From Polynucleobacter sp. AP-Elch-400A-B2 (lineage in GTDB: Bacteria; Pseudomonadota; Gammaproteobacteria; Burkholderiales; Burkholderiaceae), in contig NZ_CP061317.1 in the NCBI RefSeq assembly GCF_018688355.1, forward strand, positions 664,370-728,369: a DNA stretch of 64,000 bases, read 5' to 3'. Shown in pieces: positions 8,739-17,535 of the stretch. Below the pieces are notes generated by a model. It worked only from the letters and a program-made list of their open reading frames with translations. It did no database searches and had not been told where the DNA came from. Every line of letters begins with the position of its first letter. The first letter of the stretch is position 1. The translations under genes and the position numbers were made by a program.

Positions 8739-10094
8739 ATGAAACCTTACGATCATCCTGCGCGAAAACAATTGCATGAAGAAGTGCATGCGCGTCCACC
8801 TATTGCGCTTTGGCCGAACGAAAGAGTACTATCGCAATCTTTTTTGCTTGACGCAAGCTCTCGTCAGACTCAAATTGAGTGGATTCAAAAGCTTAGTGTC
8901 TCCTTAGGCATTCCTAATGATCATCAGCAGGATCACTCCTTCAAGATGTTGACCTTGGCACCTGAGCCCGAGAGGGTATTAATTAAATGGGAGTTGCATG
9001 GCGAGTTCGCAACCATTGCGGCTATTACGCACAATCCCATCAAAATCACTGGACCATTACTGGAGTCACGCCTCGCTCTAGAAAAGAGTTTAGATGTATT
9101 GCTTCAAAGCTTAGGTTGCCCAACTATTGTTGAGGCTGGCGGCGAAAGAATTTCTGCCTTAGATCTCGCATTTGAGCATCGCCCCCTCTTTGCAGAAGCT
9201 CAAGAAGTATCTTCTATCTTTAGTGGAAATACCGTACTAGGTAGTTATATCTCATCGAGCAAGAAGGCTCAATTGTGGACGGACTTGCGTTTAGATGAAG
9301 ATGGCTTTATCTCTTACTTTATTCCGCACGATATTTTGGGCTCACGTCAGGCTGGTCGTGTAGCACGTGCAATCGCTGAAGCGGAAACGTATCGAATGGC
9401 AGCAATGATTGCTTTCCCAGTAGCGAAGAGTCTTTCGATGCCGCTCAGAACTACAGAGTCGGAATTAGCTGATTTATCTAAAAATATCTCTCAGCTACAA
9501 ACTGAGCCAGGTATACATACTGAAAAAGATGGCCAATTTTTAGGTGAACTCTCTAATCTAGCCTCACGTGCTGAGCAATGGATCTCTGGATATGGGTTGC
9601 GCTTTACTGCATCCGAGGCTTATAGCCAATTGCTGAATAAAAACCTATACGAGCTAGCAGAGTCTCCGATTCCGGGTGTGCAGTCCCTCTCCGAGTTTAT
9701 GGATCGACGTTTTCAGCCAGCGATGGGAACTTGTATTTGGACTCAGCGTAGATTAAAAGAATTATCTGACCGAATCTCAAGGACAACTCAAACCTTGAGA
9801 ACGCGTATTGAATTCGTAAATGAAGAGCAGACGCAAAAATTGCTGGCTAGCATGGATCAACGAGCGCGCTTGCAATTACGCTTACAGGAAACTGTTGAGA
9901 GTCTATCTGTTCTGGTGTTGACTTACTATGCGGTAAGTTTGCTGGCCTATATGGCTAAGGGTGGCAAAGAAGCTGGCCTTGCTATTCATCCAGAAATTAT
10001 TGCCGCTATCGCTGCTCCAGTAGTAGCGATTACTTTCTTGTTCATCAGCAAGCGAAGACGCAAGCGAATCATTGAGATGGGTAAATCGCTGTAG
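8739..10094 (+). CDS. DUF3422 family membrane protein
   Basis: A 451-residue member of the DUF3422 family, of unknown function and frequent in Proteobacteria. The N-terminus has the hallmark HPARKQLHEEVHARPP. A long soluble region is followed by helical, possibly coiled-coil sequence at about 325-395 and two C-terminal transmembrane segments (LSVLVLTYYAVSLLAYMAKG; IIAAIAAPVVAITFLFIS) ending in a basic tail. It is probably cotranscribed with the TAXI protein, and a terminator follows directly at 10100. Function cannot be inferred further. Confidence 0.88.
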   Translation: MKPYDHPARKQLHEEVHARPPIALWPNERVLSQSFLLDASSRQTQIEWIQKLSVSLGIPNDHQQDHSFKMLTLAPEPERVLIKWELHGEFATIAAITHNPIKITGPLLESRLALEKSLDVLLQSLGCPTIVEAGGERISALDLAFEHRPLFAEAQEVSSIFSGNTVLGSYISSSKKAQLWTDLRLDEDGFISYFIPHDILGSRQAGRVARAIAEAETYRMAAMIAFPVAKSLSMPLRTTESELADLSKNISQLQTEPGIHTEKDGQFLGELSNLASRAEQWISGYGLRFTASEAYSQLLNKNLYELAESPIPGVQSLSEFMDRRFQPAMGTCIWTQRRLKELSDRISRTTQTLRTRIEFVNEEQTQKLLASMDQRARLQLRLQETVESLSVLVLTYYAVSLLAYMAKGGKEAGLAIHPEIIAAIAAPVVAITFLFISKRRRKRIIEMGKSL

Positions 10095-10099
10095 ACATT

Positions 10100-10125
10100 A
10101 AAAAAGAGGCCGAGGCCTCTTTTTT
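10100..10125. terminator. Bidirectional rho-independent terminator
   Basis: A perfect 26-base palindrome: six A, GAGGCC, GA, GGCCTC, six T. It has a GC-rich stem with a T run on either strand, so it serves both the DUF3422 gene (ends 10094) and the flavocytochrome gene converging from the right (ends 10144). Confidence 0.92.
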
Positions 10126-10143
10126 AATAAGCGTAAATACTTT

Positions 10144-11421
10144 TTAACCCAAGCTATCTGCCCAGATGTTGTGTGCCCAGCCCCAAGCATAAATACCCTC
10201 AAGAACAGAGGGTGCTGGTGATAGACCTCCAGAACCAGGAACGGTCTTGAATGTTTTTTCAGCGGCATTGTATTGATGGACGCTAGCAACGTGTACTACT
10301 TCTCGGCTATTTACAAAGCTGTAGCAGGTGTTTGTCAGAACTGGTGCTGGATTGATTTCCCAGCCATTCAATTCTGCAACGATTGCCGCTGCTGCGACTT
10401 TGGCATGTTGATTAGCCATGTGGCCAGATTTGGGCATTAGTGGTGCAACTTGAATTGCGTCACCTAGCACATGAATATCTTTGCGTGCCGTTGATTCAAA
10501 GTTGAGGAAGTTGACATTCGCCCAGCGACCATTGGAATTGGCTAATCCAGTTTTGATGGCGATTTCACCGGCAGCCATTTGCGGTAAGACGTTCAATACA
10601 TCAGCCTTCACATCATCCTCAACTTCAAGTTTGAGTGTTTTGGTTTTAGCATCAACGCCAATAACATTGCTCTTCGGGCGGTACTCAATCATTCCAGCGT
10701 ATTGCTCGGCCCAAACTTTCTTGAACAAAGCGCCCTTAGATACGACATCCTGATTGGCATCCAAAATCAATACCTTACCCTTAGGATTGTGTTGCTGAAG
10801 GTAGCTTGCCACCTGACATGCACGCTCATAGGGTCCAGGAGGGCAGCGATAGGGAGCTTCTGGAATGCTGATTGCAAAAGTACCACCTTCACGCATAGCA
10901 GCTATTTGCTTATGCAAGGCAACCGTTTCTGGACCGGCTTTCCAAGCTTGTAGTGTTACACCATCTTTATTGGCTTGTGCAAGGCCCTCAACGCTTTTAA
11001 AGTTCAGTGAAACGCCAGGAGACACAATGGCTTTGTCGTAGCGTAAAGTTTTTCCAGAGGCGAGCGTCACTGTCTTTTTATCTGGATCAATGCTACTGAC
11101 GCTATCTTGAATAATCTTGATGCCATGACGTTTGCTGAGGGTGTCATACGGTGAGGTAATTTCAGCGATCGTACGTGAGCCACCGATGACCAAATTAGAC
11201 ATTGGGCAGGACACAAAAGATGTATTGGGCTCAATCAGAGTCACTCTGGCAGTGTTATTGGAAAAGAGTCGCAAATATTTAGCGGCAGTAGCGCCACCAT
11301 ATCCGCCGCCAATGACCAAGATTTCTGCTTTTTGTAAATTAGCTGCTTTAGTTTGGCTTGAGAGACCTGCAAGCAGACCCACTGCTGCAGCGCTCTGACC
11401 TATAAAATGTCGACGATCCAT
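10144..11421 (-). CDS. fccB: Flavocytochrome c sulfide dehydrogenase, flavoprotein subunit
   Basis: A 425-residue FAD-dependent sulfide dehydrogenase (FccB/SoxF) that oxidises sulfide and passes electrons to a cytochrome c partner. It begins with a twin-arginine-like leader (MDRRHFIGQSAAAVGLLAGL), then the FAD-binding AEILVIGGGYGGATAAKYLR. Cysteines in FVSCPMSNLVIGG and RCPPGPYERACQV are candidates for the redox disulfide and flavin contacts. The C-terminal part (TNTCYSFV) matches the FCSD flavin-binding domain. A GGAGG ribosome-binding site precedes ATG 11421. The cytochrome gene lies 9 bases upstream in the same operon. Confidence 0.9.
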   Translation of the reverse strand: MDRRHFIGQSAAAVGLLAGLSSQTKAANLQKAEILVIGGGYGGATAAKYLRLFSNNTARVTLIEPNTSFVSCPMSNLVIGGSRTIAEITSPYDTLSKRHGIKIIQDSVSSIDPDKKTVTLASGKTLRYDKAIVSPGVSLNFKSVEGLAQANKDGVTLQAWKAGPETVALHKQIAAMREGGTFAISIPEAPYRCPPGPYERACQVASYLQQHNPKGKVLILDANQDVVSKGALFKKVWAEQYAGMIEYRPKSNVIGVDAKTKTLKLEVEDDVKADVLNVLPQMAAGEIAIKTGLANSNGRWANVNFLNFESTARKDIHVLGDAIQVAPLMPKSGHMANQHAKVAAAAIVAELNGWEINPAPVLTNTCYSFVNSREVVHVASVHQYNAAEKTFKTVPGSGGLSPAPSVLEGIYAWGWAHNIWADSLG

Positions 11422-11430
11422 AGCGCCTCC

Positions 11431-11760
11431 TTATTGTTTCTTGCCAAGTTGATTGGCAATAGTGGTGAGTTGTTCGTCGGAATAGCCTTTGGCTAGTTGG
11501 GGCATGATCGTGCCCTCTAATGCTCCAGACTTATAAGCTTTTAGTTTGGCGAGCATTTGTTCGCTAGTGAGGTTATTTATTAGCGGCATGCCACCATCCA
11601 CAACGCCTTTGCCATCTGTGCCGTGGCAATTGGCGCAGGTAGCAGCAAGTCCACGTTTATAGAGTTGGTCAGCGGTTTGGGCGAAGCCCAGGCCACTCCA
11701 CTGGCTCAGGCCAATGAGGGCGCTAGTTACCAAAATGGGTTTTAAATACTTCACTTGCAT
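11431..11760 (-). CDS. fccA: Periplasmic monoheme cytochrome c, partner of the sulfide dehydrogenase
   Basis: A 109-residue class I cytochrome c with a signal peptide (cleavage near GFAQ) and one heme site (CANCHG); the axial Met is probably in GTIMPQLAKG. The start was placed at ATG 11760, where GGAGA lies about 10 bases upstream, rather than at the earlier GTG. The gene is directly upstream of the flavoprotein subunit, so it probably accepts electrons from sulfide oxidation. It has only one CxxCH, in contrast to the diheme FccA of purple sulfur bacteria. Confidence 0.87.
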   Translation of the reverse strand: MQVKYLKPILVTSALIGLSQWSGLGFAQTADQLYKRGLAATCANCHGTDGKGVVDGGMPLINNLTSEQMLAKLKAYKSGALEGTIMPQLAKGYSDEQLTTIANQLGKKQ

Positions 11761-11943
11761 AGGGATTTTCTCCGTCTTACACACAACTGTTCTTGGGATA
11801 CTACTGATGGACTCTATCTTAATCAGATGGGGATGGGATTAGTGGTTTTACTTAGATTGATTTTCAATAAGCTCAGAGCTAAAAATGAGGGTATTGACCA
11901 TGCCAGTTTTTAGTATTCCACTCTAAGCCTATAAACTAGCAAT

Positions 11944-13665
11944 ATGCGAGGCTCATTTACCTACCGAAATGCTATTTTCATCCTTCTTCTAGGTGTATTT
12001 ACCTATCTATATGGTTTAGATAGTCGCTTTGCTCCTAAGAATGGGGACGAGTACCCTTATATGCATATCGTCCGAATGACCGCGGATGCTGGCGCTTGGT
12101 TACCCCTTCAGTCTGAGATGGATGGAATTAAAAATACCAAGCCTCCTTTGGTATTTTGGGAGGGCATTGCTAGTACCAGTTGGGGAAGCGACTGGACACT
12201 CTTCGCACTGCGTTGGCCTAGTGTTGTGTATACCGGCTTAACCGCACTTTTCTTATTTATGGCTGTATCTCGTTTTAGCGGAAGAATGCAGACTGGCTTA
12301 TTGGCCTCTTTAGTATGGCTCTCCTTTTTTGCAACTTACCGCTATGGTCGTCCATTCTTAACAGATCCCCCCGAAGTGTTTTGGTTAAGCCTGCCTTTCT
12401 TTGCGCTGCTGTATTGGGGTAGAGCCGCTTTTGAATCAAAGCTTTTATTTCCTGTGTTGGCAGGCGCCTCTTTTGGCATGGCCTTGCTGTCAAAATCTTT
12501 TGCCTATATTGTTCCTGCAGCATTTGCTTTGGGCCTATTCTACTGGCGCTGGCGTGAATGGAATATCCCCAAGGTCTTACTGCAAGACCTTTATAAAGTC
12601 TTATTGATTGCTGTTCTAGCTTTGGGTGTGTTTGCACTTTGGTTTGTGCTGGATCCTTTCCCTGAAGCGGTTTGGAAAGAATTTGTTCTAGGTGAGAATG
12701 CCGGTAAGTTTGAAGCGCGTAGCTCTAACTATGTATTAGATTTAGTACGAGGCGGCGATAGTGTTTGGATGCTGGCTTTAACGACTTTAGCTAATGCTGG
12801 ACTCTTTACCTTTGTATTGATTTCTGCATTGATTCAATGTTGGCGAGAGCGGCGTTTTATGTCTCTTGAAGAGAGTCTTTTGCTACTCTTGGTCTTAGCC
12901 TTTTTCATTGTGTTTAGTTTGCCAAGTCAGCGCTCTGGGCGTTATCTACTTCCAGTGATGCCAGCTTTTGCTGCTGTGATCGCACTGTATTGGGATCGAT
13001 TGCCTGTATGGGGATTTCGGATTGCATTACTACTGCAGTTGCTATTACTTGCTGCGCTTGTTTGGGTAGGCGGTAATTTACAGCTGTCAAACTTCTTGGG
13101 TCAGCCCGGTATCTGGAGTTATTCCCCTTTGCATTGGGTTTTTATGGGAGCCGTAATAGCCCTAGTGTTGCTTGGCATATTCAATCGAGAGCGTACTAAG
13201 GTAATCGCTTTGGCGGGCTGTTTTCTTTGCTATTGCGCACTCACTAGTGGCTTATCGCCTCTCGAAGGTAGCTTAGGTCGGTACTCGCAAGCGACTATTC
13301 AAGGTCTTACCGGAAAAGATGTTTGGGTGCCTTGCGACTATCGCGCCAAGGATGAAGAGTATCGACTCTTATTGCCCGGAGCAATATTGCATGGCTATTT
13401 GGCAAAGGATGCCAGTCAAATTGATTTACTGACGAATACTTATCCAATAGTAGCGGTGCAGTCAGCAATTGGCGTAGAACCCGCGCTGTGCAATTCTTGC
13501 AAGATAGTGGGTAAGCGGATGGAGATGCGAGCACGCCATTCTGATGCAGAAATTCAGGCGATACTCAAGGGTCATATTGGAGAACACTTGTTTGTGAATG
13601 AATATTTAATTGCTACTCCTGTAACCATTGCGTTGCCATTAGTAGGTAAGGATGCTTGTCGATGA
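11944..13665 (+). CDS. ArnT-like glycosyltransferase family 39/83 integral membrane protein
   Basis: A 573-residue polytopic membrane protein with the architecture of the ArnT/PMT lipid-linked glycosyltransferases: a first transmembrane helix, then FAPKNGDEYPYMHIVRM with the acidic residue expected in the first periplasmic loop, about ten further hydrophobic segments up to residue 440 or so, and a soluble C-terminal domain. It would transfer a sugar from a polyprenyl-phosphate donor on the periplasmic face. It starts a tight three-gene operon; the next gene overlaps by four bases (ATGA). The acceptor (lipid A, protein or glycan) is unknown. Confidence 0.85.
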   Translation: MRGSFTYRNAIFILLLGVFTYLYGLDSRFAPKNGDEYPYMHIVRMTADAGAWLPLQSEMDGIKNTKPPLVFWEGIASTSWGSDWTLFALRWPSVVYTGLTALFLFMAVSRFSGRMQTGLLASLVWLSFFATYRYGRPFLTDPPEVFWLSLPFFALLYWGRAAFESKLLFPVLAGASFGMALLSKSFAYIVPAAFALGLFYWRWREWNIPKVLLQDLYKVLLIAVLALGVFALWFVLDPFPEAVWKEFVLGENAGKFEARSSNYVLDLVRGGDSVWMLALTTLANAGLFTFVLISALIQCWRERRFMSLEESLLLLLVLAFFIVFSLPSQRSGRYLLPVMPAFAAVIALYWDRLPVWGFRIALLLQLLLLAALVWVGGNLQLSNFLGQPGIWSYSPLHWVFMGAVIALVLLGIFNRERTKVIALAGCFLCYCALTSGLSPLEGSLGRYSQATIQGLTGKDVWVPCDYRAKDEEYRLLLPGAILHGYLAKDASQIDLLTNTYPIVAVQSAIGVEPALCNSCKIVGKRMEMRARHSDAEIQAILKGHIGEHLFVNEYLIATPVTIALPLVGKDACR

Positions 13666-14918
13666 GCCGTGTGATTGCCTTTTGTTTCTTATTGCTGGCC
13701 TCGGTGCTGGCTTATCTCCACATTGACAGTCGCCCAGTGTGGGCGCCGTTTGCAAGCAACTACTCAATTCATAATCCAAAGCAACTTGATGATGCATCTG
13801 AGGTAACTGAGAATGCTAAGCCAGCAAAGACGCTGAAAAATACTGCACCAGTAAAGTCACTAAAGTCTGTTCAGCCTAGCCTGCAGACAGATTGGTTGCC
13901 TGACACTGGCGCTCCTTCAGTACATGCCGCCTCTTTAATTGCGCTTAAGGATAGCGCAGTGAGGGCCTTCTGGTTCGCAGGTAGTCGAGAAGGTGCTCCA
14001 GACGTAGTCATCAATACATCTGTTTTTGATCCGCAGACATCTCGATGGAGCGCCCCAACAGTTGTGATGGATCGCGTTAGTGCTGAAAAAGGCTTGTCTC
14101 GCTATATTGCTAAGTTAGGCAATCCTGTTCCAGCCAGAATGGCCGATGGCCGCATGCAATTATTTTTTGTCACGGTTTCTATTGGAGGTTGGGCTGGTAG
14201 TTCAATTTCTTCAATGATTTCAGATGATGAGGGTTTGACTTGGGATCGGCCGCAGCGCCTAATCAGCTCCCCGCTGATTAATCTGAGTACCTTAGTAAAG
14301 TCACCAGCCATGGCATTTGTGGATGGGCGACTGGGTTTACCGGCATATCACGAGTGGATTGGTCGCTTTGGCGAGTTTTTGAGAATCGATGCGAGTCAGG
14401 TAATCGATAAGCGACGCATGAGTTCGGGTAGAAGTGCAATTCAGCCGGTAGTTTTTACAGATGACCCACAGACAGCAGAGGCTTTCTTTCGCCAAACTCG
14501 ACCTAGCTCTCAGCCAAAGCAAATCCCCACAAGTGAGACTAAGGATGCTGGGCAATCATGGACGGTAACAAAAGACCTGGAGATTCCAAATCCCAATTCA
14601 GCGCTTGCTGCACTCACTTTAGCAAATGGCACAAGATTGATGGTGTTAAATAACATCGAGGCAGCGCGCTATCGCTTGGTGATGGTAATGCGTGAGCCAA
14701 GCTCCCCTCAATGGCAAGTAGTGCAGGTACTCGAGGATGATGAATCTTTACTAAATGATCGGTATCGAGAATTCTCCTACCCATATTTGATTTCTGCGAA
14801 TGGTGACGATGCACATCTTGCCTATACCTGGAATAGAACAAAGATTAAGCATGTGTATTTTCCGGCTGTCTGGTTTAAGCATGCCCTCAGTAGTCTGAAA
14901 GAAAAGGAAGCGCAATGA
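13662..14918 (+). CDS. Exo-alpha-sialidase-like beta-propeller protein, membrane anchored
   Basis: About 418 residues. An N-terminal hydrophobic segment (VIAFCFLLLASVLAYLHI) acts as signal anchor. The rest is a sialidase/neuraminidase-type propeller with two Asp-box-like motifs (SDDEGLTW and TKDAGQSW), a form common to glycosidases and glycan-binding propellers. Start chosen at ATG 13662, which gives an ATGA overlap with the glycosyltransferase; a TTG two codons earlier is also open. The neighbouring glycosyltransferase and membrane protein suggest a glycan modification or turnover role. Whether it is catalytic on sialic acid is not shown. Confidence 0.75.
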   Translation: MSRVIAFCFLLLASVLAYLHIDSRPVWAPFASNYSIHNPKQLDDASEVTENAKPAKTLKNTAPVKSLKSVQPSLQTDWLPDTGAPSVHAASLIALKDSAVRAFWFAGSREGAPDVVINTSVFDPQTSRWSAPTVVMDRVSAEKGLSRYIAKLGNPVPARMADGRMQLFFVTVSIGGWAGSSISSMISDDEGLTWDRPQRLISSPLINLSTLVKSPAMAFVDGRLGLPAYHEWIGRFGEFLRIDASQVIDKRRMSSGRSAIQPVVFTDDPQTAEAFFRQTRPSSQPKQIPTSETKDAGQSWTVTKDLEIPNPNSALAALTLANGTRLMVLNNIEAARYRLVMVMREPSSPQWQVVQVLEDDESLLNDRYREFSYPYLISANGDDAHLAYTWNRTKIKHVYFPAVWFKHALSSLKEKEAQ

Positions 14919-15538
14919 TGACCCCTTATTTACAGCTGATTGCTCTTCTAGAGATGTCACTTACCTGCGCGGTAGTGCTGATTATTCTGTCGCAAAAACT
15001 TTCCTCAAAAGAGATTCCATTTGCTATTCGCTTGCTTGTAGTCTTGTTGCTAGTAAACCTATTTTTCTGGCCACTAGGAATGTCGCTGGAATTGCCTTTA
15101 TCTGCCTATGTTCGCGGAGTGACTGGTGAGTTCAGTATTGTGACAATACTCTTGCTTTGGAGTTCTATTCTTCCGGCTGCTAAAAAAACACCAATGGGAT
15201 TTAAAGTGCCAGTGACCTTGATTGCGATTATGTTTTATCCCTTGGCGCTAGGTCTTGGCATGTTCGATCCCTATGTTTGGGGTTACGGTTCTATTGGCCT
15301 TTTAATCGCTACTATTTTCTTTGCCATCGTTTGCGGCCTTGCTGGCTGGACTAAGGGTGTTTGGATTCTATCCTTTGCGATCATTGCGTGGGTAGCTCAT
15401 TGGCATGAATCTGCAAATCTCTGGGACTATCTCTTAGATCCCTTCTTGGCTATTTGGGCTTTACTAGCAATCCCGAACGCGATTTATCAGAAGCGTCACG
15501 AGAGAGCTCAATCAGGTTATCTGTTTAGGGCGGATTAA
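14915..15538 (+). CDS. Polytopic membrane protein of unknown function
   Basis: A 207-residue, very hydrophobic protein with about seven predicted transmembrane segments and a short basic C-terminus. I do not recognise a family. It overlaps the sialidase-like gene by four bases and is followed by a terminator, so it is the last member of the glycosyltransferase operon. It may be an accessory or transport component of the same glycan system, which is inference from position only. Confidence 0.7.
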   Translation: MMTPYLQLIALLEMSLTCAVVLIILSQKLSSKEIPFAIRLLVVLLLVNLFFWPLGMSLELPLSAYVRGVTGEFSIVTILLLWSSILPAAKKTPMGFKVPVTLIAIMFYPLALGLGMFDPYVWGYGSIGLLIATIFFAIVCGLAGWTKGVWILSFAIIAWVAHWHESANLWDYLLDPFLAIWALLAIPNAIYQKRHERAQSGYLFRAD

Positions 15539-15555
15539 TTAGTGAGTTAGGTAAT

Positions 15556-15587
15556 AAAAAAGCCAGCAGAGATTTGCTGGCTTTTTT
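15556..15587. terminator. Bidirectional rho-independent terminator
   Basis: A 13-bp perfect inverted repeat (AAAAAAGCCAGCA / TGCTGGCTTTTTT) with a GAGATT loop between the converging membrane-protein gene (ends 15538) and Bug gene (ends 15607). Confidence 0.92.
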
Positions 15588-15606
15588 GTTTACCGCTATT
15601 CCGAAA

Positions 15607-16599
15607 TTAATCTGGAATGTTGGCTTTACGAATCACTGGACCCCAGACGTTGATTTCTTTTTCAAGGTGATCCTTGAGGCCTTTGGCGGATACTTTATCC
15701 ATTGGCACGATATCAATGTTGGCATCATCCAAACGCTTCTTTACGTCTGGCGTATTCAATGCTTTCTTGAGTGCAGCATTGATTTTGTCCAGAACTGGCT
15801 GTGGAGTGCCTTTTGGTGCATACACACCGTGCCACACTTTGACTTCAAAGCCTTTGAGACCCTGTTCGTTCAAAGTGGGAACATTGGCAATTGCAGGCAA
15901 ACGCTTCATCGTGGTTGTGCCAAATGCTTTTACACGACCGTCCTTAATATAAGGAATAGTTTGTGTTGTCTGATCGCACAAGAGGTCAACTTGACCACCC
16001 AAGAGGTCAGTCAAAGCAGGACCAGTTCCTTTGTAGGGAATATTGGTCAACTTAACACCAAGACGGCTTTGGAATAAGAGACCGCATAGTTGTGAAACAG
16101 CGCCAGGACCAGCGTTAGCCATCGTCACTTTTGAGCCGTTAGCCTTGATGTAAGCCTCAAGTTCTTTAAAGTTGTTTGCTGGTAAATCTTTTTTACCGAG
16201 CAAAACCATTGGCACGTCAGCAACTTGGCCAATGTACTCAAAGCTAGTCATTGGGTCATAGGGGAGTTTGTCATACAGCGCATTTGCTGTAGCCATCCCC
16301 ATGTGATGAATATAGATGGTGTAGCCGTCTGGAGCTGCACGGGCTACTTTAGTGGAGGCAATTGTGCCGCCAGCACCTGGCACGTTCTCAACTACAACGG
16401 TCTGACCTAGAGACTGACCCATTGGCACCGCAATTAAGCGTGCGATAGTGTCAGTAGGACCACCAGCTGCAAATGGAACAACCATTTGAATTGATTTAGT
16501 TGGCCAATCCTTTTGGGCAGATGCAATATTGCTACCCAATAAAGTACTGGCGCTGATAACAGCAGCAATTCCAGCGAAAAGGGTTTTCTTGAATTTCAT
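15607..16599 (-). CDS. Bug/TctC family substrate-binding protein
   Basis: A 330-residue periplasmic binding protein with a signal peptide (cleavage near NIASAQ), the family signatures PTKSIQMVVPFAAGGPTD and VVENVPGAGGTIASTKVA, and IPYKGTGPALTDLLGGQVD. It lies downstream of and on the same strand as the CitE-like, MmgE/PrpD and MaoC-like genes, so its ligand may be the dicarboxylate those enzymes process. No transport permease is present. Confidence 0.92.
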   Translation of the reverse strand: MKFKKTLFAGIAAVISASTLLGSNIASAQKDWPTKSIQMVVPFAAGGPTDTIARLIAVPMGQSLGQTVVVENVPGAGGTIASTKVARAAPDGYTIYIHHMGMATANALYDKLPYDPMTSFEYIGQVADVPMVLLGKKDLPANNFKELEAYIKANGSKVTMANAGPGAVSQLCGLLFQSRLGVKLTNIPYKGTGPALTDLLGGQVDLLCDQTTQTIPYIKDGRVKAFGTTTMKRLPAIANVPTLNEQGLKGFEVKVWHGVYAPKGTPQPVLDKINAALKKALNTPDVKKRLDDANIDIVPMDKVSAKGLKDHLEKEINVWGPVIRKANIPD

Positions 16600-16658
16600 T
16601 TAAGTCTCCGTTAATGTGTGATGCGAGCCAATTTTGCCACTATTAAACACTATCAGCC

Positions 16659-17504
16659 CTAGGGTTTACCAGCAATCGCCAGAGTTCTTTGGGCTAGCAG
16701 AACGACTGGACGGTCAATCATGCGGCCATCTAATTTCACTGCGCCTCCTTTAGACGCCTTGTCAGCCTCGATGACCCTATGAGCCCAAGAAACCTCTGCA
16801 TCAGTGGGCATAAAAGAATCCTTTACTAGGGGAACCTGTTTTGGATGAATGCACAGCTTGCCACCAAAGCCCATTCTTTTGGCACGCTCGGCATCGTCGG
16901 TGATGCGCTCAATATTGTCTGTAGAGGGGGTAACCCCATCTATTGGAGGGGCAATTTGGGCTAAGCGTGATGCCAGGACAATCTGAAAGCGCGCTGTTTG
17001 TAGTTCAGTTTCTTGTGCGTCACAGATCATGCCTAAGTCTGCTTGCAAATCAATATTGCCTAAGGCTAAGCGCAAGACTTGTTCAGAGTTTGCGATTTCA
17101 TTGAGGCGATCAAGACCGATAGCAGTCTCAATCATTGGAATGATGGCCGTGTTTGGAAGGATTTGTGCTGCGCCATTGATTTGATCGAGAGACTCACTTT
17201 TTGGAATGAGTAAGCAAGCGGCATCTAACTCTTGGACCAAGATGAGGTCTGCCGAATAAAAATGACTGCCAGGAGAATTTGAGCGAATGATCAGACGCTT
17301 TTTTTGTTCTGCAGTGAATGAAGGCCAGGCCGCACGTATTGCTGCACGAGCAGATTCTTTATCTTCGTGGGCAACTGCATCCTCTAAATCGATGATGACG
17401 CCATCGGCACCACTATCAAGTGCTTTAACAAAGCGCTCCGGGCGCATCCCCGGAACAAATAAGAAAGTGCTACTAAAGCCGATAGGGGTATCAAGTGGAT
17501 TCAT
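16659..17504 (-). CDS. HpcH/HpaI aldolase / citrate lyase beta family protein (CitE-like)
   Basis: A 281-residue CitE-like TIM-barrel enzyme; relatives cleave citramalyl-CoA, malyl-CoA or methylmalyl-CoA. Conserved parts are FLFVPGMRPERFVKALDSGA, GVIIDLEDAVAHEDKESAR with the metal-proximal acidic residues, IIPMIETAIGL (Glu ligand), ALGNIDLQADLG and FGGKLCIHPKQV. Its neighbours, a MaoC-type hydratase and a PrpD-family enzyme, fit an itaconate or mesaconate route in which this protein would split citramalyl-CoA to acetyl-CoA and pyruvate. That role is inference from gene context. Confidence 0.88.
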   Translation of the reverse strand: MNPLDTPIGFSSTFLFVPGMRPERFVKALDSGADGVIIDLEDAVAHEDKESARAAIRAAWPSFTAEQKKRLIIRSNSPGSHFYSADLILVQELDAACLLIPKSESLDQINGAAQILPNTAIIPMIETAIGLDRLNEIANSEQVLRLALGNIDLQADLGMICDAQETELQTARFQIVLASRLAQIAPPIDGVTPSTDNIERITDDAERAKRMGFGGKLCIHPKQVPLVKDSFMPTDAEVSWAHRVIEADKASKGGAVKLDGRMIDRPVVLLAQRTLAIAGKP

Positions 17505-17535
17505 GAATGTGGCTTTTTAAATATGAGGAAGAGCT

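Noticed and set aside
15574..16077. Plus-strand open frame of 167 codons opposite the Bug gene
   Set aside because: It begins inside the terminator at 15556-15587 and is fully antisense to a clear Bug protein.
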